A DNA stretch of 64,000 bases from Branchiostoma floridae (Eukaryota; Chordata; Leptocardii; Amphioxiformes; Branchiostomatidae), in the NCBI RefSeq assembly GCF_000003815.2, contig NC_049997.1, positions 2,096,484-2,160,483 of the forward strand. Direction: 5' to 3'. A program made the position numbers and the translations under genes. The notes under the pieces are model-generated. The model was not told the DNA's origin and did not search any database. It saw nothing but the letters and a program-made list of their open reading frames with translations. Of the stretch, positions 36,186 to 46,139 are shown piece by piece (positions within the stretch are counted from its first letter, which is position 1; each line of letters begins with the position of its first letter).

Positions 36186-36196
36186 AAAATGGCGGC
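36186..36196 (+). promoter_or_regulatory. YY1-like AAAATGGCGGC motif, probable promoter of the zinc-finger gene
   Basis: AAAATGGCGGC resembles the YY1 motif often found just downstream of metazoan transcription starts. It lies between the cyclin B CCAAT boxes and exon A of the zinc-finger gene, consistent with a divergent promoter. The short ATG frame inside it ends after 17 codons. Confidence 0.35.
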
Positions 36197-36700
36197 GTCT
36201 TTCCAAATTTGGGCTGCTGAGTTGGTGTGTTTTGTTTGATTTTGGCGGGTGTTTTATTCATAAAAAAGTTTGCTGTTAGAATAGTGCTAGTGTGCATTCA
36301 TTGCAGCTTTATTTGGAAGATCAACCCTCTTAAAGGTTTGGACAATCCCTTTTATTCTACCGACTAGGGTAGTAAACTATTTGAAGTTTAAAACTTTGTG
36401 TCAATAAGCTCTAACGTTACCACCTAGGGAGAAGCAACACTTGTTGCCGTGCCCAATAGATCTGTTATTTTCAGTGATAACTGCAAAAAAAAGCATGTAC
36501 ATACCGGTCTATTACACTAAGAAGGTCAAAATAGACTATATATGCATGTTTAATACTTAATTTTTGACGACATTTACAAATTTTGATCATGATAAAAATT
36601 AGATATGAACATTTGTAATGTGACAGGCACATATGGAGAATATAGGCATGATGATAAAAGAAAATGAATGAATGTATCGTATTGTATGATATCTTTCCAG

Positions 36701-39700
36701 GTTTAGCCATGACTTCACGGGTGTCGTTGACAAGATCGCCATGTGGCAAGGCAGCGTGTCTGGGATGTGCCGATCACACAGTCCATCACCGAGATACGCC
36801 AACCAGACGGCCGGTCAAGCCCAGGATGTTTCTGTGCAATGAGAAGAACTGCAACAAACAGTTTTCCTCCATGGACAAGCTGGGGGCTCATCTGAGGGTT
36901 CACAACAAACCCAGCGTCTTCTACCCGTGAGTACAGTGAATTCGCACATGTTCACGAGGATTCTATTCACCAGGTCAAGGAGCTTTCATCAGCTCCTTGA
37001 TTTCACAGTAGAGGGGGAACGGAGTAACACATATTCACTTTGTAAAAATAAAACCATGGCAAACATTTCAACTTTTACGTTATGACCCGAAAGTTCATTT
37101 GTCTGTACTTTGCTGTCTCCAGATGCTGTTGTTCTGTTCCTTGATAAAGTTTTGCTCTATCGGACATGTCTCCCTGGACAAACAAAAAAATTTGAACTTC
37201 ATATCATTTTTGTTAGGTTGTCAACAGTGCCAAAGGGCTGTCACAGAATCAGGATGAAGCCATTCACTTCTCAGAAATATGAGCTCAAGATTTCCTTTAC
37301 TCTATGTGCTGAGCAATACCCTGTCTCCTAGTCCTAGATTCTTGTCTCCTTTGGCACTCTTCACAGAGCTTTGCTTCATGAAAGAAAATTGATGGGACAA
37401 GCTGAAATTTAGAGCTGCATAGAGTGAAGTGCATCTGACTTAAGTGGCCATGGGGCATATTGGTGACAACTTGTATTGTAAATACATGTACATAGTGTTT
37501 CCTTCCCACTTAACCAGGTACTGCACTTTGGGACTGTGTAGCACAGTTGTAGTTTGTTTACCTCGGAACCGAGAGGTTGCGGGTTCAAACCCGACTGCCG
37601 TGCCACCGATCTTGTGCCCTTAGGAAAGGCACTTTACACGGCTTTCCTCACTTTACTCGGGTGTAAATGAGTACCTAGCTTCGGCTAGGGCTTCGTGTAT
37701 GGGGAGAGAGCCACACCCCATGCACGTTAAAGAACCCCCACATGTGCAATGGTGCGGTGTGCGTTGGTGCAAATCCTTCTGTCGGAAGTTGGTGATTCAC
37801 TTCAAATCACCTGTATGGAGGCCTGGCGAACCTCTGTCTCGTATCAGTCACATGGTGATTTACATCATTCACCCGGACGGGTGTGTCACCCCGCAAGGGG
37901 CGGTATAACCCGGTACCCAGTGTATTGGTACCCACCCCTAATTGGAACCAGAATGTTTTCAGAGGCATTTCCAAGGCCATGAAGGAACGTGGCTTCAGCA
38001 AGACATTGGAATGTCGGACGACTCGGACCATTACCAACTCGGCCCAGTCAACTCGGCCCATCTGCCGGGACAACTCGGACCATCGCCCTTGGTCAACTCG
38101 GACCATCGCCCTTGGTCAACTCGGACCATTATTGGAGACAGAAATTAGACACAAACACACACACGCACAATAATAATTTTCGATATACATCGAGCTTTAA
38201 TCATCGGTTGTGTTCAATTTAATCCAACTGTGTTTTTTTTTCCACAGGTAACGAGTAGAACTGGTGCTACTCCTAACTCGACAACGTCAAAAAAGACGGT
38301 GTGAGCCGGTCGGCAAAAATATCTACTAAGTATTTCGAGCTTAGTTAACGGCAAATACTACTCTACAAAGCGATCTTAGTTTAAACGGCAAAGAGTACCA
38401 AAATCATACTGATGAACACACTATTGGGCAAACTAAGTATATACACGTACAAGTTGAGCCATTTTTACATTCACATATTATTTCGCTGTCTTCGTATACA
38501 TCGTCGCATGCGGTCGGCAAAAATATCTACAAAGTATTTCGAGCTTATAAGCTTAGTTAACGGCAAATACTACTCTACAAAGCGAGATTAGTTAACGGCA
38601 AAGACTACCAAAATTATAGTAATGAACACATGAAACTATTGGGCAAACTATCTAAGTATATACACGTACAAGTTGAACCATTTTTACATTCACATATTTC
38701 CTGTCTTCGTACACATCGTCGCATGCGGTCGGCAAAAATATCTACTGTACAAAGTATTTCGAGCTTATAAGCTTAGTTGACGGCAAATACTACTCTACAA
38801 AGCGAGATTAGTTAACGGCAAAGGCTACCAAAATTATAGTAATGAACACATGAAGCGATTGGGCAAACTATCTAAAGTATATACACGTACAAGTTGAGCC
38901 AGGAATCACAAACATAAACAAAGGAAAACATGGCGTCTCCGATGGGGGCAAGCTATCCCATGAACCACTGCGAAACGGCGGGAACTAACGAAGTTAGGAA
39001 ACGGCGGGAATTTTGAATATATTTTTTCCTTTCACGAAACTTGGGCGGGAACTTTGAATGCGTTGAATAGTGTTTTCTACAGTGTTAAATAGTGTTGTCT
39101 CGTGCTGATTGTGCTAACAAGTGTGACTTACTGACGGTCGTCGGAGGTCAGGCGGATGTGGCGGATGGTCGGGCCATAGATTCGGGCACACACCTCGAGC
39201 AGCTCCCTTGCCGTGTAGAAGTCGTCGTCGAACCGCTCCCATGCTGTGAAGATCTTGCCCTGGAGATTCTTGTATTTCTGCCTCTGATGACTGCGGAGGC
39301 GCCCCTCGCACACCATGCGGACCTGGGCTTTCACGATGAGGCTCTCCCTGTGCAGCAGGTCCACCAGCAGATAGAAGGGTAGCTTGGCCTTCCTTGCCTT
39401 CATGTTGAGCCTTCTATGCCACCCTTCTACATCGTTGTTCGTTCGCACAGACTGCATGTAGACGCTCCAGCGACGTGGAGTGAAGATGGTACTGTTGAGC
39501 CAGGTCTGCCTCACGTATTCAGCCAGGCTGGTCAGCTCTCCTGCTGATTTCCTCGTCAGTTCTTCCAGTGCTGCGGGAATGCTGGCGGCTGGCAAGAAGG
39601 GGAGTGCCATGAGTTGTCTAACCCAGGCATGGACGCGCTGGTCCCTCCGGTACGCCGTCTGCAGCCCATGCTCCTGCACTTTCTTCCATACCGCCTGACA

Positions 39701-42700
39701 CCAGTGAAACACACACCCCTTGAACCGTACATCAGGAAACACAAGTGCAAACGCCTGCCATGCTGCTACCTCAAAGTCCATCACGCACTCCTCTAGTTCG
39801 ATCTCATCCGGCAGTGCGTTTCGCAGTTCCTGGAGTACGGCTTCGTAGTCCTTCCTGCGCTTGCCGGACATGAAGGCGAAGGCGAGGGGTACTTGTTTGA
39901 CGTCTTCTCCGCGCCTGATGAACGCGTGCACTGAGAATAACTGATAGAAAGGAGCACGTACAACCTTAAACGTAGAGTCCACATACCAACGTTTGGCTTC
40001 TGCGAGGCGCTCAATCTGGTACGGGGTAGCGAGGAGGATGTGCCTGTTCTTAGCTCCCGTTCTCGGTGACGTCACCTCGATGTCCTCAACCAGGAAGTCC
40101 TCTGGGATGTGCCCGATGTCAAGTTCGAAGTCCAAATCTTGAGGTTCGTCCGGTCGAAGCTTGGACTTGGCCCGATTGACTTGTCGGATGAGGGCTGCAT
40201 GGCTCGGTAGACCTGGGTTGTCTGCGTTGGCTACAATCACCTCGTCCACGAGGTTCGATGCCGGTTCGAAGATCTGTTGTGGGGCCTTCGTTCTGATGTC
40301 TACAGTGATTCTAGCACGGAGTTCTGCGTCCTGATTGGCTGGATGTATGTGATCCGGCAGGCCCGGTTCGAACACATCTCCTTTCTGTATCACGGTTGCA
40401 GGACAGTCGGTGGTTTTGTTTCTCACGGCGCATCGCCAGTGCACGCTGGTCTGGGTATCCCTCTTGAACGTGTAGGTATACCCATCACTGCTAATCAGCT
40501 TGCCCTTGCCCCTTTGCGTGGATGCGGGGATCAAGGTGAAGGTAGTAGCCGGGTTGTCGTTGACGTACGGGTCTTCGTCGAATGTCACGTCGTCAGGATG
40601 CCGCTGTGGTAGCTCCTGAACGTCTTCGACATCAGACACAGTTCCGTGACTGAAGTCTGACAGACCGTTTACGTCCTCTTCATCTTCGGACTCAGACTGA
40701 CTGTACATGTCGTCATCTTCGGGCTCGGACTCAGACTGACTGTACATGTCGTCATCTTCGGGCTGAAGCTGAGAACAGTCGTTGCACCTCCAAGCCGCCA
40801 GCTCTTCATTGGCCTCCCCTCGATTCATGCGTCGGTAGCTCTCTCTGGAGATACCTAGGAGAAACAGAAAACAATGGATTATTAATATTGCATCTATAAG
40901 ATAAGGTCCGGAAATCAAACTAGGTAAGCGATGTTTTAGCTAGTACAAATGCAGAGAAGAGCTTGCCATACTATCAAGGGTAGCAACTATACTGGATATT
41001 CATATATGATATATGATATAGAACACAGACTTTAATTATCTGTTATCTGTATTAGTTATAATCAATCAATTAACTAGAATAACCCATAACTTAACTGCCT
41101 AAATTGAAATAAAGCAAAATTTTCTCTTACCTGTCTGACAAGCACGATGCTGCCACTTCTCGCAATCACACTGTAGTGCCTCCTGTCTCCGACGAACCGC
41201 TTTCCTGCATACTACACAAGTAACCATGACTGCCGCTCTCGGGTGTAAACTGGATGACAACTAGACTGGTTTGCCATAACATATCTGTTTTATAGCCCAA
41301 CATGTTGTCTAACAAAAAGCCGCGGTCTCTATTCAAAATCACGTTGATTGCCTTAGCGCCGGCGGTTTGGGACGTCAAAAACTTCAAAGTCAACAGCTAG
41401 AAGTTGTCTGACAAAAAGCCGCGGTCTCTAAAAGTCTATTCAAAATCACGTCGATTGCCTAAGCGCCGGCGGTTTGGGACAAAGTCAACAGCTAGAAGTT
41501 GTCTGACAAAAAGCCGCGGTCTCTAAAAGTCTATTCAAAATCGTGTTGATTGCATAAGCGCCGGCGGTTTGGGACGTCAAAAACCTCAAAGTCACAGTTA
41601 GACATTGTAGGACAGAGACACATTTACAAAGTGTCAAATAAACATATATTCAAAGTTCCCGCCGTTTGCTAACTTACCGCAGTGATCCGTGGGATAGCTT
41701 GCCCCTGGCGGAGACGCCATGTTTTCCTTTGTTTTTGTTTGGGATTTCTTTAACCAAATCATGCATCAACGATACTAGCTCCAAGCTCAGAACTTGTGAA
41801 TAAGAAGACAGTTTGGTCAACCATATGTTTCTTTTGTTCTCGGTGCCATTCGCTGCTATTTCATTTGTGTAAGTGACAAGGGGTAGATATTTTTACTTAG
41901 TAAGATATTTTTGCCGACCGGCTCACGCCGTCATTTTTGACGTTGTTGAGTTAGGAGTAGCACCAGTTCTACTCATTACCCGTGGAAAAAAATGAACACA
42001 GTTGGATTAAATTGAACACAACCGATGATTAAAGCTCGATGTACATTGTATATCGAAAATTATTATTGTGCGTTTGTGTCTAATTTCTGTCTCCAATAAT
42101 GGTCCGAGTTGACCAAGGGCGATGGTCCGAGTTGACTAAGGGGGTGGTCCGACTTGTCCATGGGATGGTCCGACTTGTCCCAGCAGATGGGCCGAGTTGA
42201 CCAGATTTCCAGTGGGCCGAGTTGGAAATGGTCCGAGTCGTCCTGCTTCCCAAGACATTGCTTCATTTCCAATCAAAGACCAATAATCTGATGCAGAAGA
42301 ACAGGATTTTGCAGGATAACAACAACCTCAGTGAGTCAGAGGTCACATTACCATGCATTACCATGCCCTTTTCAACGAACTGAAATGGTTTGCCCGTGGG
42401 AACAAGTTTGCATTGTGAATGCAAGATGCAAATCATTTGCTATCAGGTCAAACAGATAAAACCGTTTGGATTTTTGCATCATGTACAGGACCCAACATGC
42501 AAAATTTGTTGGCTCTTACAGTGTTCAAAAACCAGTTACCCTGTGGTTCCATATTACCTTGTTGCAAAATCTTAAGACTACTTTGAAAGGTCAGAAAACC
42601 AAGGACATCTTGTATGACCCTGGAACTCCACCAAATAGGTTGTAAATAACTTGTCATATCAATCATAAAAGTGTAATTGTAATGCACTGTGCAAATGTTC

Positions 42701-45597
42701 ACATGTTTTCCAATACCATTGTCTCTTAGAAGCACAGTTTTCATTTCAAAACCATTCATACAACTGTAAGTTTCCTACAGTAAAGTTGTCTTCATGCTAT
42801 TGACCTTCGTGTCATCTTGTGACAGCCAGGGGCACTGCAGCTATTGTTGTTTCTTGTGAATCTGTACTTGCTGCCCTTGGGTTGCCAATGTAAACTCGCC
42901 TCACCCATTTTTTTTATCAATACATAGCACAACAGTAAAAAAATCTTTCTTATTCCTTAAAAAATTGATACTGTTTTCTTCCAAGGCACTTGGACCAATC
43001 AGAATAGGATGCAATAACAAAGTAGCCTGCCCTAGGGCACATGACTAATGGATTTTTAAAAAAGTCTCAAAGTCTCAACAAGTACATACTGTATGCACTT
43101 TTTGTTTTGTATATGGCATCCTATCCTGATGCGAATAGAGAAAAATAAAGAATTAGCTTAACAGACAAGGTAGCTTTCTTTTGAAAATATAGACAGGATA
43201 GAGGTGTTGTGAGAAGGAGCATAATGCCACAGAGACTCCTAGTAAAACAAGCAAAATAACTGAAAAAAGGGAAAAGACAACAAAAGGAAGTGTTGATTAG
43301 CTCTTGTCTTGTCACATCCTTTGTTCTTCCCAGCAGTTTGTCACCTTGTGGTAACATAGCTTGGGTGTGAACATAGTTATCTTTTTATTATTATTGTAAA
43401 CTCAGGAGTACATGCTAATTTATTGATTAATCTGCGTTTCTGTTATATCTTATCTGACCCTTACCTCTTCCCTCATGACCTCAATGAAAAACGGCAAATT
43501 ACAGTTTTCATGAAGAAAAATTCAAACAAACAAACAATTTTGTGATGTAGTAGGTCTATTAAAAGCTATTGTGTCCCATTTGACTCATTTGACTCAGGTG
43601 AAAATGAGGACGTAGCTTCCACTAGTGATGAATTTTCAATGGTACATGTACGATCATATGTGAAGCACTAGAAAGGCCGACATTTGCTTGAGAGCAAATA
43701 CAGCATATTTCAGCCATCTTCCTCATGCAACAATAGGCCTTGAGGTCGTTGACCCCTTTGGCCATTGGAAAATGACCCAAAAAATTCCCAAATATATCAT
43801 TTTAAAGTGTTCCATGCCAAAAATTATACATGGGTCATTTGGATAAATATCTAGAGCACCCCTTTACCAAATTTTGGGTCATTTGGTTGTAAAACGAGGG
43901 AACAGGAGCCAAAAATGTCCAATTTTTGTCTAAATATGGCCATAAAAATGCAATATTGAGCATTATGTTGTACTGTATGGAAAAACTGTTATTGAATTCA
44001 TGCGCACAAAATTGAAGGGCACTTGTATACCAAATTTCAGGTCATTTGGTTGTAAAACGAGGGTACAGGAGGCAAAAATGTGCTTTTTTTGTCAAAAAAT
44101 GGCCAAAAATCGCAAAATTAAGCATTTTGTTGTACCGTATACCAAAACTGCTATTAAATCTGGGTGGGCATATGATCAGGGCACCTCTGTACCAAATTTC
44201 ATGTCATTCGGCTGTAATACCAGGGTACAGGAGCCCAAAATATACATAAAAATTGACAAAAACCTCAATAAAATCATTTCAAAGGCAGATATGAAAAAAA
44301 TGAAAAAAACACCTAAGGGTATTGGCTTACTCTACCTTTGTGCCAAATTTCAAGTCAATCGGTTAAAAAACGGCGGAGTTGATTCGATTTGAAGATTTGG
44401 CAGGAGAAAGAAAGAAAGAAAGAAGAAAGAAAGAAACATTACGAATACAATATATTTCACCATACCTATGGTATGGCTGAAATATAATTACACCTCGAGC
44501 ATGTTAAACTTGATGTGTGATCACACGTATGCTTGAGTTGTTGCTTTACATGACAGTGCAGCTTGTGAACTGGAGTGTTACGCCTTTAGGCACTTTACCT
44601 GTCATATGACCAAAGAAAAAATATTTCAGTGCACATACTAGTACAATGTACCTCCAAATTTATAACTGACTTAGCATGCGATCACATGCGTACTATATAT
44701 TCAAGTCCATACGAGGTTCGTATGAAAATTGTCAATATGCTGCTGTACATCTGTATGCCCAAAATTTGGATTCTATTGGAATAACTCAAATCATACATCA
44801 CAGACGTGTGACCGCCCCCTTACATTGGTAAATGGATATAAAGTCTAGTACTAGTATTCTACCATTGTCTGCAGTTGTTCTACTGGCTGCTAGGGGGCAT
44901 GCCATGATGCTGTCCTTTTGATACATCTATCAACAGTGATGTGCAGAAGGGAAAACACCTATTTGGGAATGGTGTCGTTAAACTGTCATATGCATCTTTT
45001 CTTTTCTCTTTCTCTGTTTTCTCAGGTGTCCAAAGTGTACGTTTAAATGCAGTTCGCAGAAGAAGCTAGAATTTCACATCCATAACAAGCATGTCTTAGA
45101 CCACGGGAAGTGGAAAGGTGCAAGTAAGTATCATGTATGGAGTCCAGGATCTTATAGCACTTTAGCTATGAATTCCCTATAGCCAATTTTTAACTAAATA
45201 TGATGAAGTGATGAACTTAATTGCACAGCAGTTGCACAGGCCTTTTGCAATTTCTATGCAATAAATCTCTTTCAGGTGCAAAGTATGACAAATTTTGGCA
45301 GCAAATTTCTTCATAACAGTTAAAAAAATTGTCTAAACATAGCACAAAACGATGAATGTAATGTTTTTGATCTTTTGTGTCTACAAAATAGATAAATAGA
45401 TAAGACAAATATTGTTTCACTTTTAATGTTGTCTGCTTAGATAAGTATGATCCATAAGATCAAGGGAACTGTCCCTTGAAATTTATTGTTGTTGCATATT
45501 TTGTGTCATGTATTGCTATTGCTGTTCCTGACATTCCTGCAGGCAATGCCAAAAGAAAACCCTCTGCTCTCATTCTGTGGCATCATGTTGGTAACAG
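36701..45597 (+). CDS. C2H2 zinc-finger gene, exons A-C (5' part)
   Basis: Exon A: acceptor TTTCCAG, exon 36701-36926, start ATG 36709 in a good context (GCCATGA); an upstream non-coding exon is implied. It encodes a first finger C-x4-C-x12-H-x3-H (LCNEKNC...HLRVH) and ends phase 2 at GTGAGT. Exon B 45026-45123 completes the split codon as Pro and enters YPCPKCTF without a break. Exon C 45543-45597 follows (phase 1 to phase 2). Exon C then meets the 100-N gap; its continuation, exon D, is on the minus strand of the previous contig (31884-32011) and matches in phase (AG+A gives Arg, then YQCGQC). Exons A to B span 8.1 kb because of the SINE, MULE and tandem-core repeat in the intron. Confidence 0.8.
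36976..37001. repeat. hairpin TCAAGGAGCT...AGCTCCTTGA
   Basis: Ten-base stem around TTCATC, inside a degenerate MITE-like stretch (about 36934-37080) just after exon A. Shares AAGGAGCTTTYATCA with the hairpin at 27096-27123. Confidence 0.6.
37533..37910 (+). mobile_element. tRNA-derived SINE
   Basis: A-box-like TAGCACAGTTG and a perfect B box GGTTCAAACCC (37582-37592) mark a tRNA-related head. The body includes TAAATGAGTACCTAGC, GCACGTTAAAGAAC, CAAATCCTTCTGTCGGA and CATGGTGATTTACAT. A diverged body copy is at 47998-48330. Too long and unfolded to be a tRNA gene. Confidence 0.75.
38020..38135. repeat. subterminal CAACTCGGACCAT / CAACTCGGCCCA array, left end of MULE
   Basis: At least six copies of CTCGG(A/C)CCA in direct orientation within 110 bp, two as an exact duplicate CATCGCCCTTGGTCAACTCG. 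The right end (42092-42240) carries the inverted counterpart with about seven copies. Likely transposase-binding sites. Confidence 0.75.
38307..38905. repeat. three tandem units of about 205-215 bp inside MULE left arm
   Basis: Units start with CGGTCGGCAAAAATATCTAC at 38307, 38511 and 38726. Each contains TTCGAGCTTAGTTAACGGCA and GTATATACACGTACAAGTTG. The right arm has only a single start of this unit (near 41905-41925), so expansion is one-sided. Confidence 0.8.
39128..41227 (-). CDS. MULE transposase with PHD-like and FLYWCH-like zinc fingers
   Basis: Two exons: 41131-41227 (ATG at 41227, donor GTAAGA, phase 1) and 39128-40854 (acceptor CTCCTAG; stop TAA), 607 residues. The unspliced ORF from 40918 would replace the first finger half with intron sequence, so the spliced start is preferred. 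Domains: PHD-like finger, residues 4-59 (C4, C7, C20, C22, H27, C30, C56, C59; the second pair is C-x-C); acidic region with a duplicated DDDMYSQSESE; FLYWCH-like finger about 150-203 (WRC at 172-174, CPATV from 183, H201, H203); MULE DDE core with D325 (YVDSTF), D392 (VMDFE), a GCVFHWCQAVWKK helix and E509 (NNDVEGWHRRLN). No stops or frameshifts, all three acidic residues present, so it may be functional or very recent. It cuts and pastes the element 38009-42251. Confidence 0.92.
41305..41605. repeat. three tandem units of about 100 bp upstream of the transposase
   Basis: Each has AAAAAGCCGCGGTCTCT, TCTATTCAAAATC, TTGATTGCCT and GCGCCGGCGGTTTGGGAC. They lie just 5' of the transposase start codon and may belong to its promoter. 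Confidence 0.75.
42261..43430. other. non-coding stretch (zinc-finger gene intron)
   Basis: No exon or clear repeat ends seen. It lies in the intron between exons A and B, and is unique to this contig (outside the overlap). Confidence 0.45.
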
Positions 45598-45834
45598 GTA
45601 GGTATACAAACAACCTGCAACATCTTTTGGGTTAATGTTTTGATTTGGCAAATCTTTGGTAGGTAAGGCCTCATCAATGTAATTAATTGGTTCTCAAAAT
45701 TGCCCACACCTATTTTTTTCAAAAAATAACAAAACAGGAAGAAAAAAAATCACCACATCTTCTCTTTGGAAACTTTCACCATGAAATTTCTATATATGAA
45801 GCCATTCAATGATTTTCCACAGCAAAAATTGGCC
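43431..45834. repeat. 2404-bp reverse copy of 32641-35044 (contig overlap)
   Basis: See 32641-35044. This copy ends exactly at the gap at 45835; its other end (43431) continues into sequence absent from the partner contig. Confidence 0.92.
43667..44488 (+). repeat. tandem-core repeat element with hairpin end, complete copy
   Basis: 5' end CTAGAAAGGCCGACATTTGC with stem ATTTGCT/AGCAAAT, then ATATTTCAGCCAT. The core units start with GCATTTTGTTGTAC-like words at 43960 and 44122. The 3' part has (GAAA)n, CATTACGAATACAATATATT, hairpin CCATACC-TAT-GGTATGG, then CTGAAATAT. ATATTTCAGCCAT at the 5' side is inverted as ATGGCTGAAATAT at the 3' side. No ORF of its own. Confidence 0.75.
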
Positions 45835-45934
45835 NNNNNNNNNNNNNNNNNNNNNNNNNNNNNNNNNNNNNNNNNNNNNNNNNNNNNNNNNNNNNNNNNN
45901 NNNNNNNNNNNNNNNNNNNNNNNNNNNNNNNNNN
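45835..45934. other. assembly gap, 100 N, probably a wrong join
   Basis: Follows the overlap copy. If contig 35145-45834 is flipped, the base at 45834 belongs beside 32640 rather than beside 45935. Confidence 0.95.
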
Positions 45935-46139
45935 TTTTTATCCTCTTCTATTCCTGTAATTCTCAGAGTGATAACAAATCCATATGTAACGTGATAAGAT
46001 CTAGAATTTCTGACATGTCATATATATTCAAACCTTCTGTCATAGTTTGAGTATTGATACTGGTAAGCCAAGGATTTATAAGACCTGTGAAACAGCATAT
46101 ACTATGGAAAATATTTGACTTACTTGATCTTTCTTGCCC

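Larger units (their letters stand above)
38000..42260. mobile_element. complete MULE (Mutator-like) transposon with 9-bp target duplication
   Basis: The element spans 38009-42251, flanked by AAGACATTG at 38000-38008 and 42252-42260. Near-terminal inverted repeats share GGACGACTCGGACCATT and run for about 300 bp, including CAATAATGGTCCGAG, AATTTCTGTCTCCAATAAT and CTAACTCAACAACGTCAAAA. A further inner inverted block has GGAAAACATGGCGTCTCC at about 38926 and its complement at about 41700. One two-exon gene (minus strand, 39128-41227) encodes the transposase. A 9-bp duplication plus a MULE transposase is diagnostic. It lies in the intron between exons A and B of the zinc-finger gene. Confidence 0.93.

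Noticed and set aside
37533-37610. Possible tRNA gene because of a perfect B box
   Set aside because: The cloverleaf arms do not pair properly and a long SINE body follows directly, matching a second copy at 48 kb.
40855-40918. Start of the MULE transposase at the Met at 40918
   Set aside because: That segment is intron: an acceptor at 40855 and an upstream exon at 41131-41227 restore a complete finger in phase.
32641-45834. A real biological inverted duplication (giant palindrome)
   Set aside because: Considered, but equal arm lengths ending exactly at N gaps and the exon chain crossing the arms fit a misplaced contig better; kept as the alternative in the finding.
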